Shown: in pieces, positions 1-10,436 of the stretch
Position numbering within the stretch: the first letter of the stretch is position 1
How the letters are laid out: every line of letters starts with the position of its first letter
Origin: DATJGR01 sp963787045
Lineage (GTDB): Bacteria; Pseudomonadota; Gammaproteobacteria; Pseudomonadales; Azotimanducaceae
Reading direction: 5' to 3'
DNA: 64,000 bases
Assembly: GCA_963787045.1 (NCBI GenBank)
Contig: CAWBBR010000002.1
Span: 372,001 to 436,000, forward strand
Position numbers and translations under genes: made by a program
Notes under the pieces: model-generated
The model's database searches: none
Seen by the model: only the letters and a program-made list of their open reading frames with translations
What the model was told of the DNA's origin: nothing

Positions 1-91
1 CAATCCACCGCTGACTGCGTTGGACGCGTCCGACGACCCCGACCGGTTCGACGACTTCGTCAATCTGACGGGTTGGGCCGAATATCAATGA
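1..91 (+). CDS. 3' end of an unidentified gene
   Basis: Only the last 29 codons lie in the window. Frame 2 is open from the first base and ends with TGA at 89-91, seven bases before the next start codon. The fragment is acidic and ends in the residues GWAEYQ. It is too short to assign to a family. The tight spacing suggests it is co-transcribed with the downstream transporter gene. Confidence 0.45.
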   Translation, partial: NPPLTALDASDDPDRFDDFVNLTGWAEYQ

Positions 92-98
92 GAAAACG

Positions 99-1445
99 AT
101 GAACGCCGACGAAGCGCCGCCGGGAACGACGCCAACGCTGGCGGTCAAACCGCCCCGTTGGTATCGGCTCGCGTGGTTCCTGGGCCGGCCGCCGGCGCTG
201 ACGGAACGGCAATGGTTGATGCTCGGGCTCGTGTCTGCGGTCGGGTTCTTCGAGAGCTATGACCTGTATCTGTTCTCGTTGAGCCTCAAGCAGATACAGG
301 AGGGACTCGGCATCGGCGAGGCATCGATCGGCCTCGTAGGGTCGTTCGTGCGCGCCGGCGCGTTCCTGGGACTGTTGATCCTGCCGTTCGCCGACCGGTA
401 CGGACGCCGCCGCGTGTTGCTGGCGACGATCGTGGGCTACACGTTGATGACGGCGCTCACGGCGTTGGCCCCCAATACCGAATCGTTTGTCGTGCTGCAG
501 TTCCTGGCTCGTGGGTTTTCGGTGGCCGAGGCGTTATTGGCGACGGTCGTGATCGTCGAAGAGTTCGCGCCGGAGAATCGCGCCTGGGGAATCGGCGCAG
601 CAGCGGCGATTCAGGCGTGCGGCTCCGGGTTTGCCGCGTTGATGTTCGGTTTTGTGGAGGTGCTGCCGTTCGGTTGGCGTGCGCTGTACGCGGTCGGCGT
701 GATTCCGTTGTGCTTCATTGCGTATTGGCGCCGCGCGTTGCCCGAGACCGGTCAATTCACCCATCTTGCGCACGCGAGCGCGGCGTTGACCAAGCCGTTG
801 CCGATGTTCTCGAACATCTTGCGCGCCGCGCGCGAACATCCCGCGTCGTTTGGCATGCTGGCGGTGACATTTTTCTGCATCAGCATGGCCGGCAATCCAG
901 CCGGCTTCTTCGTCTCGAAATACCTGCAGGAAGCACACGGCTGGTCCCCGGCGAACGTGGCAACGCTGACATTCATGGGCGGCGCACTCGCGATCATCGG
1001 CAATCCGCTCAGCGGCTGGCTCAGCGACCGCAATGGACGTCGCCCGATCGGAACGATTTTCGCGTTCGGATACGCAATCGCGCTGCTCGCGTTCTATACG
1101 GTGGGTGGGCTGCTGCTGCCGGTATTGTGGATCGCATACGTATTCTTCTCGATGGGCACCGACGTCACCTTGTCGGCGTACCGAACGGAACTGTTCCCCA
1201 CATCGATGCGCTCGTCAGCGGGCGGCGCGACACACTTCGTCTCCGTCACCGGCGGCATCGTCGGATTGATAGCGGTGTCGGCGTTGTACGGTGTGGTCGG
1301 CAACACGTGGACCGCCATCCTCATCGTGGCATCGTTGACTTTGCTGGTACCGGTGGCGATCTGGTTCCTGTTCCCGGAGACCGCCCGCCGTTCTCTCGAC
1401 GAGATCGCGCCAGACAAACTCGTAGAACCGACGCTCGAAAAGTGA
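99..1445 (+). CDS. MFS transporter (sugar/metabolite:H+ symporter type)
   Basis: A 448-residue inner-membrane carrier with about twelve hydrophobic segments. The two MFS signature loops are visible: DRYGRRR after the second segment and DRNGRRP in the equivalent place of the C-terminal half. The start of TM1 (GFFESYDLYLFSLSL) resembles the metabolite/sugar symporter branch, which takes organic acids or aromatic compounds with protons. The substrate cannot be told from sequence. The ATG at 99 follows the previous stop closely. The stop TGA overlaps the GTG of the helicase gene (GTGA), so the two are probably one transcript even though their functions look unrelated. Confidence 0.88.
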   Translation: MNADEAPPGTTPTLAVKPPRWYRLAWFLGRPPALTERQWLMLGLVSAVGFFESYDLYLFSLSLKQIQEGLGIGEASIGLVGSFVRAGAFLGLLILPFADRYGRRRVLLATIVGYTLMTALTALAPNTESFVVLQFLARGFSVAEALLATVVIVEEFAPENRAWGIGAAAAIQACGSGFAALMFGFVEVLPFGWRALYAVGVIPLCFIAYWRRALPETGQFTHLAHASAALTKPLPMFSNILRAAREHPASFGMLAVTFFCISMAGNPAGFFVSKYLQEAHGWSPANVATLTFMGGALAIIGNPLSGWLSDRNGRRPIGTIFAFGYAIALLAFYTVGGLLLPVLWIAYVFFSMGTDVTLSAYRTELFPTSMRSSAGGATHFVSVTGGIVGLIAVSALYGVVGNTWTAILIVASLTLLVPVAIWFLFPETARRSLDEIAPDKLVEPTLEK

Positions 1446-4400
1446 CGCGCAGCGAATTCTCACATGTCACGTTCATCAGCGCTGGCGCCGGCAGCGGCAA
1501 GACGTATCGTCTAACGGAAGAGCTGGAACGCGCATTGGTCGCAGGCGTACGTCCGGCGGGCGTCATCGGCACGACGTTTACGGTCAAGGCGGCCGGTGAA
1601 TTGAACGATCGCGTGCGCGAGCGGTTGATCGGCAGCGGCCGCACGCAACTCGCCGAACAGATGTCGCAGGCGCTGCTCGGTACGGTGCACAGCGTCTGCG
1701 AACGGTCTGCTGAAGAGGTTCGCGTTCGAACTGGGGTTGTCGCCGGAGCTCAACGTCCTCGGCATCGAAGACGATCGCTTGTTCCATCAGGCACTGGACG
1801 AAGTCACCGATCTGACGGACGTGCGCACCATGAACGGCCTCGCGGCGCGGTTGTCGGCCGGTAGATGGCAGGACCAGGTCCTCAAGATCGCCGATCGCGC
1901 GCGCGACAACGACATCGACGGTGCGGCGGTGATCGCCATGGGCGCCGCGAGCGCCGACGCATTGCTGGAGTACTTTCCGAAGGCACAGATCGGCAACCAT
2001 CGCGCCGAGTTCTCGCGCGCGATCGACGACGCCCGCGCCAACATCGATGCGTCACTCGACTCCACCAAGACGACGCGCGACTACCTCGAACGACTGCAAA
2101 CCGCCCACAACCTGCTGCAACACGAAGACTGTCCGTGGCTGCAGTGGATCTCGCTGAGCAAACGCGGCCCGGCGAAGCGCAACGATGCGTACGCGGCGCC
2201 GGTGCGAGCGGCGGCGCAGAACTACGAAGTGAGCGCGGAGTTCCACGGCGACATCCGTGCGTACATCGAGCGCGTGTATTCGATCGCGGCACAGACGCTC
2301 AGCCGCTTTCAGGAACTGAAGACCGAGCGCGGGTTGATCGACTTCACCGACATGGAACAACTGGCGTTGCGCGCGGTGGACAATCCGCAAGTGCGCGAAT
2401 GCCTGGAGGACGAGCTCGAGTTGTTGCTGGTGGACGAGTTCCAGGACACGAACCCGATGCAGCTCGCGCTGTTCGTCAAGCTGGCGCATCTGGCAAAACG
2501 CGTCATCTTCGTCGGCGACGTGAAGCAGGCGATATACGCGTTCCGCGGCTGCGACCCCGAACTGGTGGATGCCACCCTGGTCGACCTCAAACGCCGCGGT
2601 GCTCAATCCGACATGCTGCAGTCGTCGTGGCGTTCGCGCCCCGAGCTGCTCGGCTATCTGAATCAGCTGTTCGTTCACGCGTTTGCGGCGGACGACATCC
2701 AGCCCGACGCGGTGGCGTTGCGGCCGAAGCGCAGCGAGGCGCTCGAGTCGCCGGCGGTGTTGCAATGGCGGATGCCGGGGCAAGGCATGCAGTTCGACGC
2801 GCTCGCTCGCGGCATTGCGAAACTGGTGGCCGATCGCATGCGCGTGATCGATCCGGATACGAAACAGCCGCGGCCGGTGCGGTTCGGCGACGTCGCCGTG
2901 CTGGCGCGTACCAAGCAGCATGTCGAGGATATTGCGCACGCGCTCAAGACCGCGCGAGTACCGATGAAGATGTCGCTCGCGGGACTGTTCAAGGTTCCGG
3001 AGGTGTGTCTCGCAAGAGCGTGCCTGCGTCGTCTGGCCGATCCCGCCGACACGCTGGCGTCGGCCGAAATCGTCGCGTTTGCCGACTGTGACGCGCCCGA
3101 GCTGTGGCTCGCGGATCGTTTGCGGCATTTAGCTGCTAAGGCGCCGTCCAACGAATGGCTCGACGCGACGCACCCCATCGTGAAACGGTTGGCGGAGCTG
3201 CGCCGCGCAGCGGCGTACCAATCGCCGGTGGAGACGGTGGCGCGCGTGCTGAACGACATCGGCATCCGCGAAGTGATCGCGGGCTGGGGTCGCGACGCGA
3301 TCAAGGCGATGCAGCGGCAACGCAATCTCGACGCCTTTCTGAACCTCGCGGTCGAGTATGAGAAGTACTGCGAGTCGCAACACGAAGCGGCCACGCTCAC
3401 CGGCTTCCTGTTCTGGGTGCAGAATCCGCATTCGCCGGAGCTCGACCTGCAGCCGACCGTCACCACCGGCGACGCGGTGCACGTGTTGACCTACCACGGC
3501 GCGAAAGGACTGGAGTGGCCGGTGGTGGTCACCGCGGATTTCGACTACACGGAACGCAGCGATTTGTGGGACGTGCGCGTGAACCTCACCGCGCCGTTCG
3601 ACGTCGACGCGCCGCTCGCCCACCGCGAGATCCGGTTCTGGCCACGGCTGTTCGGCGACCACACGCGCGACGTGCCGATCCTCGACGCGATCACGTCGTC
3701 GGACGAAGCGCACGCCAGCGCACGCAGCAGCGAGTCGGAACAACGCAGGCTCGCATACGTCGGTATGACCCGCGCGCGCGACCTGCTGATCATCGCGCTG
3801 CCGGCAAGGCCGGTGAAACCGGACGCATGGTTGAACACGTTCGCCACGCCGCAGATGCTGCCGAGCGGCGATGCATTCCAGCTGGCGAACGGCGACGTGA
3901 TCGGTTCGGGATTCGCGGATCTGCCCAACGACGCCGCATTGTCGCCACAACTGCCGTACGCGCCGCTTTGGTTTCCGCAGCGGCCTCGCGTGGTGGACGT
4001 ATTGCCGGCGACGCTGAGTCCGTCGCGCGCGATAGCGATGGAGGCCGCGGCGATCGGCGAAATCGTCGAGCTGGGCGAGCGCGTTACCGTGCGCAGCGAC
4101 GACATGACGCTGATCGGCCGCGCGCTGCACGCGGTCATTGCGATGGAGCTGGTGAACCCCGATCGCAGCGATGCGGTGGCGCGCGCGAGGCAAATCCTGC
4201 AGGGTTACGGCGCCGAGTACTTCATCGATCCAGACGCGGCGGTGGCCTGTGCGCGGCGGTTTCGCGCGTTCGTCGTCGAGCGCTTTCGCCCGACGCGCAT
4301 CCTGGCCGAATGGCCCACCGCAGAAATGCTCGCGAACGGTCAGACGATGCGCGGCTGGATCGACGTGCTGCTGGAGACCGCCGAGGGCTGGGTGGTGATC

Positions 4401-4584
4401 GATCACAAGTCGTCGCCGCGGCCGAAGAGCGAGTGGCGGACGGAAGCGCTGGAACACTCGGGTCAACTCGCTTCGTATCGTTCGATGATTGCGGCCACCG
4501 GCGCGCGTCTCGCGGGTTCTGCGTGGATTCACTTCCCCGGTGAGCGGCGGCATGGTGCGGGTCGATTCGGAGCTCGCGCGATGA
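1442..4584 (+). CDS. addA: AddA/RecB-like UvrD helicase-nuclease (two frameshifts)
   Basis: Superfamily 1 helicase with a C-terminal nuclease, about 1047 residues once repaired, as expected for double-strand-break repair of the AddAB/RecBCD kind. Visible motifs in order: Walker A SAGAGSGKT near residue 13, LLLVDEFQDT (motif II), GDVKQAIYAFRG (motif III), TYHGAKGLEW, RLAYVGMTRARD (motif VI). The C terminus carries a PD-(D/E)XK nuclease core: GWIDVLLE, VIDHKSS and QLASY. The GTG start at 1442 overlaps the MFS stop. An extra base near 1708 (HSVCE-R/LLKRFAFELGL) and one near 4537 (IHFP/VSGGMVRVDSELAR) shift the frame. The repaired stop TGA overlaps the next ATG (ATGA), which supports the repair. 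No addB-like partner is in view. Confidence 0.8.
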
Positions 4585-5588
4585 GCGAGACGCTGGGCCG
4601 CACCGGCACCGTGCCGCACTGCCCGAACTGCGGCGCGCCGCGCGTGGACCGGTTCTGCAGCGCGTGCGGACAGAACAGCCGCAGTTACCTGCGCGCTACG
4701 CCGCGAGATCGTCGGCGACGTGCTGAGCGAAGCGTTCGACTTCGATTCGCGCCTCGGCAGAACGCTGCGCTTCCTGGTGTTGCGCCCGGGTTACCTGTCG
4801 CGCGAGTTTGCCAGCGAGCGGCGCGCCAGCTATGTGCCGCCGGCGCGCCTCTACATCGTCGTCAGTCTCGTCTTCTTCGGCGTGTTGTCGCTGGTCACGC
4901 GCTTCGAGCCGGACGACGAGCCGAATGTGCCGCCGGAAGCGCAGCACGACATCGCGGCGGACCCCGACATGACCCAGATGTACCAGCAGCTGAGCGATAA
5001 GCAGCGCGCGAGGCTACGCACGATTCTCGAGAAGCAGGGCGCTCGCCACCGAGGCCGTGCGGCGCCAGCTGGCGCAGCTCGATGCCGCGAACCGCGCCGC
5101 GCCGCCGACGTCGGTCTCCGCGTTCGAAAGCGCGTTGTCCGATCGGGTGCTCGACCTGGCCGAGAATCCGCGCGGCGCGTACGAGACGGTCATCTCCGAT
5201 CTGCCGGCCGCGATGTTCTTCACGCTGCCGCTCTATGCGGCGTGGCTGAAGCTGATGTACCGGCGGCGCTTCTATTCGGAGCATCTGGTGTTCGCGCTGC
5301 ACCTGCACGCGTTCCTGTTCTTCATCGGCACGTTCATCCTGATCCTGCCGGACGCAGCGTCCGCGTCTGTCGTCTGCCGCGGTCAGGACGCTTACCGGCG
5401 TCGGTTCATTCGCGAGCGATACGTTGAAGTTGATCGGTCTGGTGTATTACCTCTTCGCTCTGAAGGCGTTCTACCTCGAGAGCTGGCGGCGCACCGCCGT
5501 GAAATTCGTGGTCATCAACATCGCGCACGCGCTGCTGATCGCGCTCGGTATCCTGGTGGTGACCGCGGGCGCACTCGTTCTGTACTGA
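4581..5588 (+). CDS. DUF3667-like membrane protein with zinc ribbon (three frameshifts)
   Basis: The N terminus is a four-cysteine zinc ribbon (CPNCGAP...CSACGQNS). It is followed by a conserved region around RTLRFLVLRPGYLSREF, then several membrane segments (YIVVSLVFFGVLSLV, HAFLFFIGTFILIL and the C-terminal NIAHALLIALGILVV). This layout matches DUF3667 proteins, whose function is unknown. The start ATG overlaps the helicase stop. The reading frame moves +1 three times, near 4700, 5041 and 5373, each explained by one extra base, and finishes at TGA 5586-5588. With the breaks repaired the protein is about 334 residues. Likely functional, with consensus errors rather than decay. Confidence 0.68.
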
Positions 5589-5666
5589 AGTCCCGCTTGC
5601 GATGAAGCGCACGAACGCTCCAGTCTTGTAGAGTGAGCGGTTTCGCACCCATAAAGAGGCATTGCC

Positions 5667-6170
5667 ATGACCATTTCCGCGCATCAGATTTCGGTGGTTC
5701 CGTTCAAGGCCGGCTTGAAGAGCCTCGACGCGATTCTCGACAAGGCGAAAGCGTGGGCCGAAACGAAGAAGATCGATCCGAACGCACTGCTGCAGGCGCG
5801 GCTCGCGCCGGACATGTTCAATCTGGCGCGGCAGGTGCAGGCCGTTACCGATCAGTCGCGTAATTGCGCGCGGCTCGCCGGGCTGGAGCCGCCGAAGTAC
5901 GACAACACCGAAACGACGTTCGACGAGCTGAAGGCGCGCATCGCGAAAACGATCGCCTTCCTCGACACCGTAACGCCGGAAAAGACCGCGGCTGCAGAAG
6001 ACAAGACGATCGACGTACCGTTCGGTCCGCAAACGCTGCAGATGAAAGGCATCGACTATCTGCAGCGGCTGGTGGTGCCGAACTACTTCTTCCACCTGAC
6101 CGCCGCGTACACGATCCTGCGCCACAATGGACTCGAGATCGGCAAACGCGATTTTCTGGGCATGCGCTGA
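5667..6170 (+). CDS. DUF1993 family protein
   Basis: A soluble 167-residue protein. The opening (PFKAGLKSLDAILDKA), the ARLAPDMFNLARQVQAVTD stretch and FDELKARIAKTIAFLD are the conserved blocks of DUF1993. That family is related to the DinB/YfiT-like helical bundle and has no assigned activity. The gene sits alone between the DUF3667 gene and an SDR. The start ATG at 5667 follows an AGAGGCATTGCC stretch. Intact, no oddities. Confidence 0.85.
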   Translation: MTISAHQISVVPFKAGLKSLDAILDKAKAWAETKKIDPNALLQARLAPDMFNLARQVQAVTDQSRNCARLAGLEPPKYDNTETTFDELKARIAKTIAFLDTVTPEKTAAAEDKTIDVPFGPQTLQMKGIDYLQRLVVPNYFFHLTAAYTILRHNGLEIGKRDFLGMR

Positions 6171-6207
6171 ACGCAACGATTGCTGAGGGAAACGATTGGA
6201 GGTTGAT

Positions 6208-7074
6208 ATGGGTCGTCTGCAGAACAAGGTGGCGGTCGTTACCGGCGGCGCGAGCGGCATGGGACGCGCGACGGTGCTGCGCTTTCTCGACGAGGGCGCG
6301 AAAGTCGTCATCGCCGATTTCAATGCCGCCACCGGTGAAGACACGGTCGCCGAAGCGGCGCGCGGCGGTTACGCCGAAGCGGTGCGTTTCATCCGCACGG
6401 ACGTCGCCAAGGAGGCCGACATCGAAGCGATGATTCAGCTCGCGCGCGATGCGTTCGGCAGTGTCGACATCGTCTTCAACAATGCCGGTGTCGGCGGCGC
6501 GATAGGCCCGTTGACCGAGACCACGGTGGAAGCGTGGGACTACACGTTCGACGTTCTGGCCAAAGGCGTGTTCCTCGGCATCAAGCACGCGGCGCGCGCG
6601 ATGCGCGAGCAAGGTCGCGGCGGATCGATCATCAATACCGCGTCGATCGCGGGTCTGAGCGGCGACGGCGGACCGCTCGTGTATTCCGCCGCGAAAGCCG
6701 CGGTGATCAGCCTCAGTCAGTCGGCCGCGGTCGAACTCGCCGGCGATCGCATCCGCGTCAATTCGATCTGTCCGGGTTTCATCGTCACGCCGTTGGCGCA
6801 AGGTGCGAACCGCGATGCGACGCAAGCCGCGTTCGCGAAGTCGCAACCGTGGCCCGATTACGGTCGCGGCGAACACATCGCCGGTGCGGCGTTGTTTCTC
6901 GCCAGCGACGATTCCGAATTCGTCACCGGCGAAGCGTTGATCGTGGACGGCGGTTTGACTGCGGCCGGTCCGGACCTGTCGAAGAAATTTCCGCGCACGT
7001 CGGCGCGCACGGCGAAGGTCACCGGTGTGACGAAGGGCAGCACCGGCGAGGCGCCGGAACTGCGCCGTCTGTAG
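6208..7074 (+). CDS. SDR family oxidoreductase
   Basis: Classical short-chain dehydrogenase of 288 residues. It has the NAD(P)-binding TGGASGMG at residues 12-19, NNAG in the middle, the catalytic Ser in NTASIAG and YSAAK as the Tyr/Lys pair. An acidic residue ends the second beta strand (VIADFN), pointing to NAD rather than NADP. The C terminus is extended by about 30 residues rich in Thr/Lys beyond the usual GGLTA end. ATG 6208 is preferred over the upstream TTG because GGAGGT lies five bases before it. Substrate unknown. Confidence 0.88.
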   Translation: MGRLQNKVAVVTGGASGMGRATVLRFLDEGAKVVIADFNAATGEDTVAEAARGGYAEAVRFIRTDVAKEADIEAMIQLARDAFGSVDIVFNNAGVGGAIGPLTETTVEAWDYTFDVLAKGVFLGIKHAARAMREQGRGGSIINTASIAGLSGDGGPLVYSAAKAAVISLSQSAAVELAGDRIRVNSICPGFIVTPLAQGANRDATQAAFAKSQPWPDYGRGEHIAGAALFLASDDSEFVTGEALIVDGGLTAAGPDLSKKFPRTSARTAKVTGVTKGSTGEAPELRRL

Positions 7075-7107
7075 TCAGTCTCAGCAGCACGCCGACGGAA
7101 TCCGACG

Positions 7108-8058
7108 ATGGAATTCAAGGATTACTACGACATCATGGGCGTCGCTCGCGACGCGACGCAGGACGAGATCAAGCGGGCTTACCGCAAGCTGGCGCGCAAG
7201 TACCATCCCGACGTCAGCAAAGAGAAAGACGCCGAAGCGAAGTTCAAGGAAGTGGGCGAGGCGTACGAAGTACTGAAGGACACCGAGAAGCGCACCGCCT
7301 ACGACCAGCTCGGCGCGAACTGGAAGCAGGGGCAGGAGTTCCGCCCGCCGCCGGACTGGAACACCGGTTTCGAATTCGAAGGCGGCGGCTTCACCGGCGG
7401 CGATTCGTCCGAGTTCAGCGACTTCTTCGAATCGCTGTTCGGGCGCGGCGGTTTCCGCAGCGGAGGTCGCACCGGCGGTGCGTTTCATGCGCAAGGGCAG
7501 GATCGTCACGCGCGCGTGCTGATCGATCTCGAAGACGCGTACAACGGCGCAACGCGCACCATCACGCTGCGAGTTCCTGACGTCGATGCGCAGGGGCGCG
7601 TGTTTACGAAAGAGCACACGCTGAACGTCACCATTCCGAAAGGCATCCGTGCTGGCCAGCATCTGCGGTTGGCGGGCCAGGGCGCGCCCGGCGTCGGCCA
7701 GGGCAAAGCGGGCGATCTGTTCCTGGAAGTGGAGTTCCGCCAGCATCCGCATTACCGCGTCGAAGAACGCGACGTGTATCTGGACCTTCCGGTCGCGCCG
7801 TGGGAAGCGGCGCTCGGCGCGTCGGTAAAAGTGCCGACGCCGGCCGGTACCGTGGAGATGAAGGTGCCGCCGGGCTCCACGTCGGGACGCAAGCTGCGGC
7901 TGAAAGGCCGCGGTTTGCCGGGGTCGCCGGCGGGCGACTTCTACGTCGAACTGCACATTGCGGTGCCGCCGGCCGGCAACGACGATGCGAAAGCGTTGTA
8001 CGCGAAGATGGCCGAGGCGTTCAAATCGTTCAACCCGCGCGACAAGCTGGGGGTGTGA
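7108..8058 (+). CDS. cbpA: Curved DNA-binding protein CbpA (DnaJ-type co-chaperone)
   Basis: A 316-residue type II J-protein that stimulates DnaK and, in enterobacteria, also binds curved DNA. The J domain covers about residues 1-70 with HPD at 33-35. A Gly/Phe-rich linker follows (GFEFEGGGFTGGD, SLFGRGGF). Two beta-rich C-terminal substrate-binding domains start near HARVLIDLEDAYNG. There is no zinc-finger region, which separates it from DnaJ. It overlaps cbpM by one base in an ATGA arrangement, so the pair is translationally coupled. Confidence 0.95.
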   Translation: MEFKDYYDIMGVARDATQDEIKRAYRKLARKYHPDVSKEKDAEAKFKEVGEAYEVLKDTEKRTAYDQLGANWKQGQEFRPPPDWNTGFEFEGGGFTGGDSSEFSDFFESLFGRGGFRSGGRTGGAFHAQGQDRHARVLIDLEDAYNGATRTITLRVPDVDAQGRVFTKEHTLNVTIPKGIRAGQHLRLAGQGAPGVGQGKAGDLFLEVEFRQHPHYRVEERDVYLDLPVAPWEAALGASVKVPTPAGTVEMKVPPGSTSGRKLRLKGRGLPGSPAGDFYVELHIAVPPAGNDDAKALYAKMAEAFKSFNPRDKLGV

Positions 8059-8399
8059 TGATGGCCAACAAAGACACGACTCCCAACAGCGAGACAAGGG
8101 TGCGATTGACCGGCGTCATTCTCGAAGAGCAGGTCGAGTTGACGCTGGCGGAAGTCAGCCGCAGCTGTGCGGTGCACGCCGAATACATCATCGAACTGGT
8201 GGAGGAGGGCGTGCTCGCGCCGATCGGCCGCGAGCCCCGCGCGTGGCGGTTCACCGGCAATCAGGTGCGGCGGGCCACCGTCGCGTTACGCCTGCAGCGC
8301 GACCTCGGCGTGAACCTCGCCGGAGTGGCGCTCGCGCTCGAACTGCTCGACGAACTGAGCAGTCTGCGTGCGCGGGTCACGCGTGCCGATCACGAATAG
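8058..8399 (+). CDS. cbpM: Chaperone modulator CbpM
   Basis: A MerR-like helical protein of 113 residues that binds the J domain of CbpA and inhibits it. The features are the family's: an LTLAEVSRSCAVHAEYIIELVEEGVL helix-turn-helix-like opening and a C-terminal coiled region (LALELLDELSSLRARV). The start ATG overlaps the cbpA stop; a second ATG follows at 8061. The stop lies inside the convergent MaoC gene, with a 10-bp overlap of coding ends. Confidence 0.92.
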   Translation: MMANKDTTPNSETRVRLTGVILEEQVELTLAEVSRSCAVHAEYIIELVEEGVLAPIGREPRAWRFTGNQVRRATVALRLQRDLGVNLAGVALALELLDELSSLRARVTRADHE

Positions 8400-9250
8400 C
8401 AGAGATATCCCTGACTGAACGCCGGTTGTCCGTCTTGCGTGAGCACGCGGAAGAACAGCGTGCCGCGTTCGTCGCCTGAAACTTCCAGCGTCAGCGTCGA
8501 CGGCATCAACACCATCGCCGTGAAGCGTCCACCCAGACGACGCGCGCGGGTCGGATCGCCGCCGAGGTAGTGGTCGACGAGCCGGCTCACCGCGAGTGCC
8601 AGCGTCGCGGTGCCGTGCAGGATGATGTCCGGCAAGCCCGCGGCGAGCGCCACCTTGCGATCGGTGTGAATCGGATTCCAGATGCGCGCGCATTCGGTGT
8701 AGACGTGCGCCGCGCCGCCGGCCACCGGAATCGGAAATCGCTGCGGGTCTTTCCACGCGTTCGTCGCGCGAGGAAGCTCCGGCGCCTGCTCGACGTCTTT
8801 CGCGTCGCCGATCACGTCGACGTCGCGACTGATGCCGAGTTGATACGTGCGACAGACCAGCGCGCCGCTCTCGTCCACCGTGTCGAGGCGCGTCGTCGAT
8901 GCCGCGCCGGGTTTGATTCTGCGCAGTCCGATGACGGTGGCGCGGGTCGTCAGCCGTTCGCCGGCTCTGATCGGCCGGAACAGATGCAGGTCGTGCGCCG
9001 CGTGTACGCCGCGCGCGCCCTCGGCCGGCGTCGACGCCTCGTAGCCGGGCAAGTGTCTGCTGGCGAGTATCACCGGCCACTCGAGGCACACGGGGAATAC
9101 CGGATGCGCGATCACCGTGGCGGCTTGCGTGTCGAGATAGCGCGGATTGCGGTCGGCGAGTCCGGCCGCATACGACATGATCCAGCGCGCGTCGACGTCG
9201 TGCGTGAACGCCTCCGTGCTGGCGCCGACCATGGTGGTGCTCAGCGGCAT
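8390..9250 (-). CDS. MaoC-type acyl dehydratase (double hotdog)
   Basis: 286 residues, long enough for two tandem hotdog folds, as in MaoC/FAS1-like (R)-specific enoyl-CoA hydratases. The second half has the catalytic hydratase signature around NPIHTDRKVALAAGLPDIILHG (Asp/His within the N-P-H-x-D pattern). The first half has lost it but keeps an RAGERLTTRATV strand. It would hydrate enoyl-CoA thioesters in fatty-acid or steroid side-chain breakdown. The 3' end overlaps cbpM convergently. It lies just downstream of the RidA gene on the same strand and may be read from the same transcript. Confidence 0.82.
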   Translation of the reverse strand: MPLSTTMVGASTEAFTHDVDARWIMSYAAGLADRNPRYLDTQAATVIAHPVFPVCLEWPVILASRHLPGYEASTPAEGARGVHAAHDLHLFRPIRAGERLTTRATVIGLRRIKPGAASTTRLDTVDESGALVCRTYQLGISRDVDVIGDAKDVEQAPELPRATNAWKDPQRFPIPVAGGAAHVYTECARIWNPIHTDRKVALAAGLPDIILHGTATLALAVSRLVDHYLGGDPTRARRLGGRFTAMVLMPSTLTLEVSGDERGTLFFRVLTQDGQPAFSQGYLCYS

Positions 9251-9260
9251 CGCGTCGCTC

Positions 9261-9776
9261 CTATTTCTTCGGCGGGCGCGCCAGCATTACTTCGATTTCG
9301 ACGAGCATGCCCGGCGCGGCGAGGCCGGCCACCTGCACTGCGGAACGGGACGGCAGATTCGGTTGATCCTTGGTGCCGAAGTATTGCGTGTACGCGGCCA
9401 TGAAGCCGGCGAAATCCATGCGTCCTTCGGTCGCGGGATCGCCGACGAGATACGCAGTCATCGAGACCACGTCGCCGAATCCCAGCCCCAGCGAATCGAG
9501 CGACTCCTTCATCCGTCCGAACACGGCCAGCGCTTGGGTCTTCGTATCGCCCCAATAGGCCGGCGAGCCTTTTTCCGCTTTGTCGTTCGCCGGCGTCGGC
9601 GTGAGGCCGCTGTGAAATACCAGCGAATACCCGGCCGGCACTTCGACGGCGCGCGCGATCGGAAACGTGGAGCCGCCGCCGAGCGGATAGCGGGTGATCG
9701 CGTCGGCGGCCACGGCGGCCGCGCTCGTCAGCATCGTGGCGACGATCAGCGTGAGATTTGCGATGGGTCGTTTCAT
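9261..9776 (-). CDS. Periplasmic RidA family protein (imine/enamine deaminase-like)
   Basis: 171 residues beginning with a signal peptide (LTLIVATMLTSAAAVAADA). The body has the YjgF/RidA fold pattern: LVFHSGLTP, KTQALAVFGRMKESLDSLGLGFGDVVSMTAYL and a terminal SRSAVQVAGLAAPGMLVEIEVML, containing the Arg used to hold carboxylates in canonical RidA. RidA enzymes hydrolyse reactive imines. Here the protein is exported and is the last gene of the amine oxidase-cytochrome module, so it probably clears the imine made by the oxidase in the periplasm. A CAGGAGAGAG ribosome site precedes the ATG. Confidence 0.85.
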   Translation of the reverse strand: MKRPIANLTLIVATMLTSAAAVAADAITRYPLGGGSTFPIARAVEVPAGYSLVFHSGLTPTPANDKAEKGSPAYWGDTKTQALAVFGRMKESLDSLGLGFGDVVSMTAYLVGDPATEGRMDFAGFMAAYTQYFGTKDQPNLPSRSAVQVAGLAAPGMLVEIEVMLARPPKK

Positions 9777-9802
9777 GACTCTCTCTCCTGGGTCGGTGCG
9801 AT

Positions 9803-10436
9803 TCAGTGCAGCGAGTTGATGTATGCGACCACGTCGACGATCGCTGCGTCGTCGACGAGAGTCGCCGCAAACGGTTGCATCGTGGCGCCATGGACGTCGT
9901 CCTGGTGCGTGCCACGGCGTCCGTCGCGGTAGTTGTGCAGCTGCGCGACGAGATACCAGTCGCTCTGGCCGGCCAGCGCCGGAGCCGCCAGCGCTTCGTT
10001 GCCGCGCCCGTCCGTTCCGTGGCACACCGCGCACGCGACGTACAGCGTGGCGCCGTGGTCCGCGTTGCCTTCGACCGTGATCGGTGGCGCAGTCGCCGCG
10101 AATGTCTCCACGTATGCCGCGGCTCGCGCCACTGTCGCATCGTTGGGAAGCACGGCCGCGACAGGACGCATCTCGTGTCCCGGCATGTCGGCGGGATCGG
10201 CGCCGCGCCAGCCGGCGCGAAACGCCGCGAGTTGCGCGTCGACGTACCAGCGTTCCATGCCGGCGATTTTCGGCGCGCGGATGGCGGGGTTGCCGGCGCC
10301 TTCGACGCCGTGGCACGTCGTGCAGAACAGGAATTCGTCGGCGTCGGCTGCCTGCGACGCCATCGGTATCAGTGTGGATACGGCCGCTACTGCGGCACAA
10401 CAACACCGCGAAACGCACCGCGTCCGCGCGCGTCAT
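9803..10436 (-). CDS. Di-haem cytochrome c (frameshift in signal peptide)
   Basis: Two class I cytochrome c domains in tandem with CTTCH and CAVCH haem-attachment motifs, and Met-containing distal segments (DMPGHEM, HGATMQPF). The ATG at 10436 overlaps the oxidase stop (ATGA) and opens a signal peptide that continues, after removing one base near 10405, into AAVAAVSTLIPMASQAADADEF. Without the repair only the mature domain reads from an internal ATG at 10363. It probably accepts electrons from the flavin of the upstream oxidase and passes them to the respiratory chain. Confidence 0.83.

Noticed and set aside
1700..1720. Programmed +1 frameshift in the AddA-like gene
   Set aside because: No slippery sequence or stop-codon context, and the same kind of break occurs in many unrelated genes in the window.
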